From positions 1 to 16,855 of the forward strand of contig JBECLA010000108.1 in assembly GCA_040235565.1 (NCBI GenBank): DNA of 16,855 nucleotides, given 5' to 3'. Numbering within the stretch: the stretch's first letter is position 1; each line of letters begins with the position of its first letter. The translations under genes and the position numbers were made by a program. Origin of the DNA: JAHEIJ01 sp040235565 (GTDB taxonomy: Bacteria; Pseudomonadota; Gammaproteobacteria; UBA6429; Thiohalophilaceae). This document shows positions 1-6,187 of the stretch, piece by piece. The notes below the pieces were generated by a model, which saw nothing but the letters and a program-made list of their open reading frames with translations, was not told the DNA's origin and made no database searches.

Positions 1-115
1 GCGACTCCAACTGGGCGACCTGGTGGATTACGTGCTTGAGGGAGCAGTTGGCGGACTCGATAAGCCAAGCGAGATTCGGGATGCATTAACTGGCAAAATC
101 ATTCGTGAAGCCTGA
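1..115 (+). CDS. tsaC: TsaC (YrdC/RimN family), C-terminal end only
   Basis: This is the last 37 codons of a gene that enters from the left edge, read from base 2 to a TGA at 113-115. The tail contains KPSEIRDALTGKIIREA, very close to the NPSEIRDALTGELFRQG end I recall for E. coli TsaC. TsaC makes threonylcarbamoyl-AMP from threonine, bicarbonate and ATP in the cytoplasm, the first step of the t6A37 modification of ANN-decoding tRNAs. The preceding GGLDKPSEI stretch also fits the family C-terminus. In Pseudomonas tsaC lies close to hemF and aroE; here hemF follows after a broken gene, so the neighbourhood supports the call. The catalytic N-terminal part is outside the window and cannot be checked. 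Confidence 0.85.
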   Translation, partial: RLQLGDLVDYVLEGAVGGLDKPSEIRDALTGKIIREA

Positions 116-191
116 AGTCGTCAGCTCCTTAATTGAACAGATTCCTTTAATCCTCGATTTTTGTAAATATAAAAAAATCTAACCACTTTAC

Positions 192-714
192 ATGTGTAAG
201 TGGCAAGTTTTATTGCTGTTGTTATTTGTTACTCCCCTGGCCGCCACCGCCGCTGAACCAAGGTTCTACTGGGGATAATGGCGAGCGTATCAGAGTTTGC
301 CATTGTTGGTGAAGACATCAAACCGACAGGTTTAACTGGCCGGCTAGGATTTGATTTTAGTAAGTATTTCTCTGTTGAGGGGCGACTGGTTCCGACAACT
401 TTCCCGATGGCACCAGTCTCGAAGTGAAGTATCTGCGAAATCTGAGTGCAAAACTGAATCTGCCATTTGGTGATGTAAAACGTGTCAATGTGTATGGTTT
501 GCTAGGATACTCAAGCTGGAAATGGACTGCCTATTTGGGAAATTTAACTGCCCATGACACGGATAATGGTGTTTCCTATGGTATGGGAGCCGACCTGTTT
601 TCCGATCGTGTAAATGGCGTTAATATTGAAGTGGTTCGTTATCTCGATTCCTCAATTGGTGGTGAAAGTTACACTTTGGATACCGCGAGCACAGGATATA
701 TCCAGCGTTTCTAG
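192..714 (+). pseudogene. Decayed outer-membrane beta-barrel protein gene
   Basis: Three pieces in three frames look like one former protein of about 170 residues. Piece one (192-275) begins ATG and encodes a signal peptide with a Leu-rich core and an Ala-rich end before AEPRFYWG, then hits TAA at 276-278. Piece two (roughly 278-405) reads FAIVGEDIKPTGLTGRLGFD and then SKYFSVEGRL, typical of a small beta-barrel with alternating hydrophobic strands. It stops at TGA just past 420. Piece three (406-714) continues with DGTSLEVKYL, the strand motif VNVYGLLGYSSWKW and an aromatic C-terminus, YIQRF, as outer-membrane proteins usually have. The pattern resembles the OmpA/opacity-type beta-barrel superfamily. 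The last piece alone could be read from GTG 424 but would lack export and half of the barrel. Sequencing error could mimic this, but at least two independent frame changes plus apparent missing segments favour real decay. Confidence 0.75.
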
Positions 715-984
715 AAAATCGTTTCAAATCTGTTATGAACCCGAAGCAGGATTACTGGGGGAATTAGCGCGATTTAGACCCTGCAAGGTGATTCCGCGCT
801 AAATAATTGCATATGACAAAGGCCGTCGCAGGTGGAGACTTGAGGCGGCTTTTTAATAACCTGAATAATCAGGTATATGCGGTAAACTGGTACACGATAA
901 TCTGATAGGCTCAGAATCAGGGAGCTTTCACTACCCGGTCAGTCGTGGAATTAAACAGGTTTTGTTGAGAAAAGGTTTGCTTCT
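715..984. other. Intergenic stretch with dyads ahead of hemF
   Basis: No credible gene lies between the broken barrel gene and hemF. It holds an 8-base inverted repeat, TTAGCGCG at 764-771 and CGCGCTAA at 795-802, with a 23-base loop. A weak terminator-like GCCG/CGGC stem precedes a T run at about 849-854. A 6-base dyad follows, ACCTGA at 859-864 and TCAGGT at 869-874. The hemF promoter is presumably between about 870 and 960, but I could not pick a convincing -35/-10 pair. Confidence 0.4.
859..874. repeat. Short dyad upstream of hemF
   Basis: ACCTGA and TCAGGT are perfect inverted arms around an ATAA centre. It lies about 110 bases ahead of the hemF start, where an operator could sit. It could equally be a chance AT-rich dyad. 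Confidence 0.25.
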
Positions 985-1893
985 ATGTCAGATGTGAACA
1001 TTGATAATGTAAAGCAGTATTTAATCGATCTGCAGGATGCAATTTGTGAGGCGCTAACGCAGGAAGATGGCGGCAAGGCCTTCATGGAAGACAGCTGGCA
1101 ACGGCCGGAGGGAGGCGGTGGGCGGAGTCGGGTATTGGCCGATGGGACGGTCTTTGAAAGTGCCGGCATTAATTTTTCCCATGTTCACGGCGCCGGCTTG
1201 CCGGCATCCGCTACGGCGCACCGGCCTGAACTGGCCGGGCGAAGTTTTGAGGCGATGGGTGTATCACTGGTGATCCATCCGAAAAATCCCTATGTGCCCA
1301 CCTCGCACGCCAATGTGCGGTTTTTCCTGGCCGAGAAGGAAGGTGCCGAGCCGGTATGGTGGTTTGGCGGAGGTTTTGACCTGACGCCCTACTATCCTTT
1401 TGAGCAGGACGTAGTGCACTGGCATGCCACCGCACAAAAAGCCTGCGATGCTTTCGGATCCGGGGTTTATCCGCGCTTTAAAAAATGGTGTGACGAGTAT
1501 TTCTATCTAAAACATCGCGGCGAACCGCGGGGTGTGGGGGGCTTGTTTTTTGATGATTTGAATGAATGGGATTTTGGAAAAAGTTTTGCGTTCATGCAAA
1601 GTGTGGGCGATCACTATCTTGAGGCTTATCTGCCGATAGTCAGTCGACGGAAAGCGATTGACTATGGTGAGCGCGAAAGGGACTTTCAACTTTATCGGCG
1701 TGGCCGTTATGTGGAATTCAATCTGGTCTATGATCGGGGCACCTTGTTTGGCTTGCAGACTGGAGGGCGAACCGAATCTATCCTGATGTCGATGCCGCCG
1801 CTGGTGAAATGGCGCTATAACTGGCAGCCGGAGCCGGGCTCACCCGAAGCCGAGCTATATGAAAAATATCTGGTCCCCAGAGACTGGATTTGA
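985..1893 (+). CDS. hemF: Oxygen-dependent coproporphyrinogen III oxidase
   Basis: HemF oxidatively decarboxylates coproporphyrinogen III to protoporphyrinogen IX using O2, a late haem-synthesis step in the cytoplasm. The 302-residue product matches the usual length (E. coli 299). The hallmark segments are present: WQRPEGGGGRSRVL at about 38-51, GVNFSHVHG-like GINFSHVHG at 61-69, and HPKNPYVPTSHANVR at 98-112. FGGGFDLTPYY follows at 127-137, then YLKHRGEPRGVGGLFFDDL at 174-192. The four conserved histidines are visible as H98, H108, H147 and H177, with H108 in the position of the proposed catalytic one. The ATG at 985 follows GAGAAAAGG with good spacing and is the natural family start. tsaC lies upstream as in Pseudomonas, but aroE does not follow; a convergent gene does. 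Haem made under aerobic conditions fits the respiratory genes nearby. Confidence 0.97.
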   Translation: MSDVNIDNVKQYLIDLQDAICEALTQEDGGKAFMEDSWQRPEGGGGRSRVLADGTVFESAGINFSHVHGAGLPASATAHRPELAGRSFEAMGVSLVIHPKNPYVPTSHANVRFFLAEKEGAEPVWWFGGGFDLTPYYPFEQDVVHWHATAQKACDAFGSGVYPRFKKWCDEYFYLKHRGEPRGVGGLFFDDLNEWDFGKSFAFMQSVGDHYLEAYLPIVSRRKAIDYGERERDFQLYRRGRYVEFNLVYDRGTLFGLQTGGRTESILMSMPPLVKWRYNWQPEPGSPEAELYEKYLVPRDWI

Positions 1894-1910
1894 ATGCCTG
1901 TCGACTGCGA

Positions 1911-1947
1911 GTCAGCAACCCTGACGTTATTATTCGCGCAATAACGT
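1911..1947. terminator. Overlapping hairpins at the hemF/tlpA-like convergent junction
   Basis: GTCAG-CAACC-CTGAC (1911-1925) and ACGTTATT-N8-AATAACGT (1924-1947) are two perfect inverted repeats sharing two bases. The second includes the TAA stop of the minus-strand gene. They may end transcription from both sides, but neither is followed by a clear T run, so intrinsic termination is uncertain. Confidence 0.35.
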
Positions 1948-3204
1948 TGTAAACGTACTCAGCATTGCGTCACTATCCCATTCCACGCTGCCAAACAGGG
2001 CGTAACGGATCTTGCCCTGCTTATCAATGACGTAGCTGGTAGGAAAGGCAAATACGCCCCAGCGCTTCAGGGCGGCGCCGTCCCGATCCAGCAAGACGGG
2101 AAATTCGATCTGCACTTTGGTTTGCAGAAATTGTTGAATGGTGGCTTCAGATTCCGCCATGTTGACTGCCAGAATGGTAAATCCGTCTGGGTCGAGTTTG
2201 TCGGCAAGACGTTGCATGGAAGGCATTTCATGCACACAGGGCGGACACCAGCTGGCCCAGAAGTTCACCAGTACCACTTTGCCTTGATATTCCTGCAGGG
2301 AATGCCGCTTACCCTGCATGTCAGGTAAGGCCAATGCAGGTGGCTGCGGATCACCGTGATAAGCATTGAGGCGGCGCTCCTGTTTGCCTTCTTTGGTAGC
2401 CAGAGTTGGTTCATTCAATGGAATAACCCTGCGGGGTTTGGCTGGCAATCGGTTCAGCAACGTACCGGCCTGGATTAACAGGGATGCCAGGTCTTCAGCC
2501 AGTGCCTGCTCCTCGGGGGTGGCATCAGGTCGATAGTGGAATCGATCCCGCACCTCAGGCAAAATTTGGACAAAGACATCGCTGCCGCCGTGCTGCAAGG
2601 CAGGCACCGTTTGCTCCAGCTTCCAGAGCCAGGGGGAAAGATGCGGTTGGAGAATAAACAGGGGTAGATTGGTAGAACGCACAACGGGCAGGAGTTGCGC
2701 CGCTTGTCCCGGTTCCGGCGTTTCGATATAGAACTGGGGACTGATTAAAACTGTTCCCTTGAAAGTGGTGTCAGCAGGCTGCAATCGTTGCCATAAATGG
2801 GCACCGCGCAGGAGTGGCAAAATACCACGGCCCGAACTGACAAGCAGGACGTTTTTACCGGACTGGCTGGCGGCGTTGAGTAAACTATGAACATCGGTTG
2901 CGGGAATTTGCGCCAGGCTACTCGCGACCGGCGGGAGGAAGCGGGCCTCAAACAAGTCTACCAGCCAGACTTCGATATCCTGGTCAGCAAGGCGTTGCGC
3001 TGTCTTGGTATGAATAGAATGAAAGCCGCCTTCGGGGGGTAACCAGATAAACAATAAATTACCCCTGGCCGGATAGACATCAATGCCAATGGCCGTTTCA
3101 GCATTATCGATACTGATGGTTTGCTGGGCCCGGGATGATAAAGGTACCCCCGGTATGAGACACACAAGGCCAATCGTCACAATTAAAAAACGCAGAGACT
3201 TCAT
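1930..3204 (-). CDS. Secreted two-domain protein: alpha/beta-hydrolase-like half plus TlpA-type thioredoxin
   Basis: A 424-residue exported protein. Residues 1-26 form a signal peptide (MKSLR, hydrophobic core, cut near SSRAQ). Residues about 46-250 look like a degenerate alpha/beta-hydrolase fold: the strand NLLFIWLPPEGG, then IEVWLVDL, then NVLLVSSGRG at 118-127. There the expected GxSxG elbow has glycine in place of the nucleophile. Residues about 283-424 are a TlpA/ResE-like thioredoxin domain with VVLVNFWASWCPPC, redox pair C320/C323, and the cis-proline region FPTSYVID (P388). Family knowledge places such domains in the periplasm, reducing disulfides, often for cytochrome c maturation. 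The partner here is unknown. The gene stands alone on the minus strand with no good ribosome site; the ATG is the only in-frame start after an upstream stop. The thioredoxin call is firm; the role of the N-terminal half is inference. Confidence 0.85.
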   Translation of the reverse strand: MKSLRFLIVTIGLVCLIPGVPLSSRAQQTISIDNAETAIGIDVYPARGNLLFIWLPPEGGFHSIHTKTAQRLADQDIEVWLVDLFEARFLPPVASSLAQIPATDVHSLLNAASQSGKNVLLVSSGRGILPLLRGAHLWQRLQPADTTFKGTVLISPQFYIETPEPGQAAQLLPVVRSTNLPLFILQPHLSPWLWKLEQTVPALQHGGSDVFVQILPEVRDRFHYRPDATPEEQALAEDLASLLIQAGTLLNRLPAKPRRVIPLNEPTLATKEGKQERRLNAYHGDPQPPALALPDMQGKRHSLQEYQGKVVLVNFWASWCPPCVHEMPSMQRLADKLDPDGFTILAVNMAESEATIQQFLQTKVQIEFPVLLDRDGAALKRWGVFAFPTSYVIDKQGKIRYALFGSVEWDSDAMLSTFTTLLRE

Positions 3205-3412
3205 TGAGACTATTGTGTGCTAGAACATGCGTACATTGAATAGTCCACAGGTGTGAATTGCGGCCATGGGGTGTGGTTATTTCTTACGACTTTTACCCGG
3301 TGGTTAATAGTATAACTTATGGTGTTCTCCAGCCTCGTTGTATTGTGGCAAGATGATATCTGTTGGTGAATTCGATTACTCCGCCAGCATGATCCGATTT
3401 CGGTCCTGTTGT
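3205..3412. other. Intergenic stretch between hpt-like and tlpA-like genes
   Basis: This presumably holds the end of the upstream minus-strand transcript and the start signals of the tlpA-like gene. I see no clear terminator or promoter pair. A lone GTTCTCC at 3324-3330 resembles one half-site of the lexA operator but has no partner at the right spacing. Confidence 0.3.
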
Positions 3413-3808
3413 TTAGCCAGTTATGTTCCGTTTGCCGCCGTTTTTTTGTTGTCGGGAGGGATGGTTATCCGGCTTGGATGGTTTAGTCATTGCCGACTGC
3501 TTCATGGCGGCCAGCCTGTGTTGGATCTCCCGTGTCAGCTCGGCGGTGAAGGGTGGCTGGTTTGACTTTAGAATATTTTCTGATTCCCGGCACAGGGCGG
3601 TGACAGTGTCAAAACCGTAACTGCCAGCGGAGCCAGCCAGGGTATGAAAGTCACGGATCAGGTTTTGATACAGGCCAGTATCCGAGGGGTGCTGGTTAAT
3701 CTTCTGCCAGCCCTGTTCAAGCGCAGCAATTTTTTGCGGTAATTTGGCCCTGTATTGCTGTTGCAACTGGCACAATTTTTCCTGTAAATCCGGGCTATTG
3801 TTGGGCAT
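3413..3808 (-). CDS. Stand-alone Hpt (histidine phosphotransfer) domain protein
   Basis: A 131-residue cytoplasmic protein. Residues about 8-105 form an all-helical Hpt domain. The core is LIRDFHTLAGSAGSYGF (50-66), where H55 is the phospho-accepting histidine and the following small-residue run packs the response regulator. Hpt proteins relay phosphate between a hybrid kinase receiver and a second receiver. The last 25 residues are polar and basic (KPSKPDNHPSRQQKNGGKR) and probably disordered. The ATG at 3808 is fixed by an in-frame stop two codons upstream; its ribosome site is weak. No kinase or receiver gene is adjacent, so its partner cannot be named. The nearby GGDEF/EAL protein has no receiver domain and is not an obvious partner. 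Confidence 0.85.
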   Translation of the reverse strand: MPNNSPDLQEKLCQLQQQYRAKLPQKIAALEQGWQKINQHPSDTGLYQNLIRDFHTLAGSAGSYGFDTVTALCRESENILKSNQPPFTAELTREIQHRLAAMKQSAMTKPSKPDNHPSRQQKNGGKRNITG

Positions 3809-3882
3809 AAATCATATGTGTCTGTTTCAGCCTGCAAGGCCTGTTTGATAAACATAGCTTATCTTTATAAGGGCCGGTGGGC

Positions 3883-3910
3883 ATTATGCCGCAGATTTAA
3901 CACCGGTGAA
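3883..3910 (-). promoter_or_regulatory. Candidate promoter for the hpt-like gene
   Basis: On the minus strand TTCACC (3905-3910), a 16-base spacer and CATAAT (3883-3888) form a plausible sigma-70 pair, 4/6 and 5/6 to consensus. This would give a leader of roughly 70 bases. It lies in the divergent gap shared with uvrD. Confidence 0.3.
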
Positions 3911-3990
3911 CCAGCCAGAGATTAATTGCTTGATATTTATAGAGCAAGGAATTCTTCAGGCCCGCTCTGCGCATCTGGTAGAATAAGCCG

Positions 3991-6165
3991 ATGGATGTCT
4001 CCCGAATTCTTGATCCCCTGAACGATGCCCAGCGCCAGGCGGTGTGTGCCCCGTCCGGTAACGTGCTGGTGCTGGCCGGTGCCGGTAGCGGCAAGACCCG
4101 GGTGCTGGTACACCGGATAGCCTGGCTGCTGGCCGCCGAAGGTGTTTCGCCCTATGGGATTCTGGCGGTGACCTTTACCAATAAGGCGGCCGGTGAAATG
4201 CGTAGCCGTATCGAACAATTACTGGGGATCCCGGCAAGTGGGCTGTGGGTCGGGACCTTTCATGGGATTGCCCATCGATTATTGCGCGCGCACTGGAATG
4301 AGGCCGGGTTGCCACAGGGGTTTCAGATCATGGACAGCGAGGATCAGCAGCGGGCAATACGCCGCCTGATTCGTGAAATGGGACTGGATGAAAGTCAGTG
4401 GTCACCGCGCGAGGTACAGTGGTACATCAATGCCCGCAAGGATGAAGGCCTGCGACCGCAGCATCTGCAGCACCATAATGATCCCTATCTACGCCATATG
4501 ATCGAGATCTATCAGGCGTATGAAACCATGTGTCAGCGTAACGGGGTGGTGGATTTTGCCGAATTGTTACTGCGGGCGCATGAGCTGTGGCTCAAGCAGC
4601 CGGAAATATTACGCCATTATCAACAGCGTTTTCGGCACATTCTGGTCGATGAGTTTCAGGACACCAATACCATTCAATATGCCTGGATCCGCATGCTGGC
4701 CGGCCAAAGTGGCCATGTGTTTGCGGTGGGTGATGATGATCAGTCGATTTATGGCTGGCGCGGTGCCCGGGTTGAAAACATTCATCAGTTTGCCAGAGAC
4801 TTTGCTAATACCCAGGTGTTCCGGCTTGAGCAGAATTATCGCTCCACCGGCAATATCCTTGCGGCGGCCAACGCCCTGATCGCCAATAACAGCGAGCGCC
4901 TGGGGAAAAACCTCTGGACGGCTGATCGGGAAGGGGCATTGATACGTCTGTACAGCGCGCTGAATGAGCTGGATGAGGCGGATTATGTCGTAGAACATAT
5001 TCAGCACTGGCTGGAACAGGGCGGCAGCCGGAGTGAATGTGCCTTGCTGTATCGATCCAATGCCCAGTCGCGGGTACTGGAAGAAGCGTTGTTACGCCAT
5101 GGGATTCCTTACCGGGTCTACGGTGGTCTGCGGTTCTTCGAGCGACAGGAAATCAAGGACGCCTTGGCATACCTGCGGCTGGTTGCCAATCGTCATGATG
5201 ACGCCTCCATGGAGCGGGTCTTTAATGTGCCGACTCGCGGTATCGGAGGTCGTACCATGGACATGGTGCGGGAAGAAGCCCGCGCCACGGATGTTTCACT
5301 GTGGACCGCAATGCAACGTATCGTTGAGGAAAAAAGCCTGCCGTCCCGTGCTATTACGGCGTTGAGTAATTTTACCAGCCTGATCGACGAGTTGGCTGTG
5401 GCAACCGCCGAGCTGCCGTTACAGGAACAGATCGAACATACCATTCACAATAGCGGTCTGCTGGCACACTATGAAAAAGAAAAAGGGGAAAAAGGCCGGG
5501 CCCGGATTGAAAACCTTGAGGAACTGGTCAGTGCCGGGCGTTCATTCATCAATGACGATGATGAAGCCACCGAAGGTATGGACGAGTTATCGGCTTTTCT
5601 CGCGCATGCGGCACTGGAAGCCGGTGAACAGCAGGCGAATGAGTGGGATGACTGCGTTCAATTGATGACGTTGCATTCAGCCAAGGGTCTGGAATTCAAG
5701 CAGGTGTTTTTATGCGGCATGGAGGAAGGGTTGTTCCCACACCGCCTGTCAAGCGAGGACCCGGGCCGTCTGGAAGAAGAGCGACGCCTGTGTTATGTCG
5801 GTATGACACGCGCCATGGAGCAATTAACCTTCTGCTACGCCGAAAAGCGTCGTCTCTACGGGGAGGAAACCTATTCTCGTCCCTCGCGCTTTATCCGCGA
5901 GATTCCCGCCGAGCTACTGGAGGAAGTGCGTATGCAGGGTGTGGTGCAATCGGCGACTACGCTGTTTGATGATGTCAACGAAGATAGCATGGCAGGGAAT
6001 GACGCCTTGAAACTGGGGCAGCGGGTGTTCCATCAGAAATTCGGGGAGGGGGTCGTGTTGAATTATGAAGGCCAGGGACGTCACGCACGGGTACAGGTAA
6101 ACTTTGAAAATGCCGGCAGTAAATGGCTGGTCATGGAATACGCCAACCTGGTGATTACCGCCTAG
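3991..6165 (+). CDS. uvrD: DNA helicase II, UvrD
   Basis: A superfamily 1A 3'-to-5' helicase that unwinds nicked DNA in nucleotide excision and mismatch repair. At 724 residues it matches E. coli UvrD (720). The motifs run in order: Q-motif region LNDAQRQAV at 10-18, Walker A AGAGSGKT at 29-36, Ia VTFTNKAAGEM at 60-70, and Ib GTFHGIAHRLL at 88-98. Next come II VDEFQD at 219-224, III VGDDDQSIYGWRGA at 246-259, IV LEQNYRST near 280, V LHSAKGLEF near 560, and VI YVGMTRA near 603. The C-terminal Tudor-like domain (LGQRVFHQKFGEGVVLNYEG, from about 674) is the UvrD feature that contacts RNA polymerase, separating it from Rep and PcrA. ATG 3991 begins MDVSRILDPLNDAQ, the family start; the ribosome site is weak. 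I found no LexA-type box in the upstream gap, unlike E. coli uvrD. Confidence 0.97.
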   Translation: MDVSRILDPLNDAQRQAVCAPSGNVLVLAGAGSGKTRVLVHRIAWLLAAEGVSPYGILAVTFTNKAAGEMRSRIEQLLGIPASGLWVGTFHGIAHRLLRAHWNEAGLPQGFQIMDSEDQQRAIRRLIREMGLDESQWSPREVQWYINARKDEGLRPQHLQHHNDPYLRHMIEIYQAYETMCQRNGVVDFAELLLRAHELWLKQPEILRHYQQRFRHILVDEFQDTNTIQYAWIRMLAGQSGHVFAVGDDDQSIYGWRGARVENIHQFARDFANTQVFRLEQNYRSTGNILAAANALIANNSERLGKNLWTADREGALIRLYSALNELDEADYVVEHIQHWLEQGGSRSECALLYRSNAQSRVLEEALLRHGIPYRVYGGLRFFERQEIKDALAYLRLVANRHDDASMERVFNVPTRGIGGRTMDMVREEARATDVSLWTAMQRIVEEKSLPSRAITALSNFTSLIDELAVATAELPLQEQIEHTIHNSGLLAHYEKEKGEKGRARIENLEELVSAGRSFINDDDEATEGMDELSAFLAHAALEAGEQQANEWDDCVQLMTLHSAKGLEFKQVFLCGMEEGLFPHRLSSEDPGRLEEERRLCYVGMTRAMEQLTFCYAEKRRLYGEETYSRPSRFIREIPAELLEEVRMQGVVQSATTLFDDVNEDSMAGNDALKLGQRVFHQKFGEGVVLNYEGQGRHARVQVNFENAGSKWLVMEYANLVITA

Positions 6166-6175
6166 TGCGGTTTTT
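6157..6175 (+). terminator. Compact intrinsic terminator of uvrD
   Basis: ACCGC (6157-6161), loop CTAGT and GCGGT (6167-6171), followed directly by a T run (6171-6175). The hairpin contains the uvrD stop codon. It fills most of the 22-base gap before the convergent GGDEF/EAL gene. Confidence 0.55.
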
Positions 6176-6187
6176 GCTGTTCAGCGA

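Noticed and set aside
156..179. AT-rich inverted repeat GATTTTT/AAAAATC after tsaC as a terminator
   Set aside because: The stem is only A-T rich and would be unstable; no GC stem supports it.
424..714. Intact 96-residue gene starting at GTG 424
   Set aside because: The same protein pattern continues upstream in another frame, and the signal peptide lies in a third, so this is a fragment of a broken gene.
3324..3330. GTTCTCC identical to an operator half-site
   Set aside because: No second half-site occurs at the 11-base step, so it is probably chance.
3338..3565. Small plus-strand frame with a hydrophobic stretch, opposite the Hpt gene
   Set aside because: Most of it is the reverse of the Hpt coding sequence and its start lacks a convincing ribosome site.
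3809..3990. Possible LexA box ahead of uvrD
   Set aside because: I looked for CTGT-N8-ACAG and GTTC-N7-GTTC here; only unrelated fragments such as a lone GAAC were seen.
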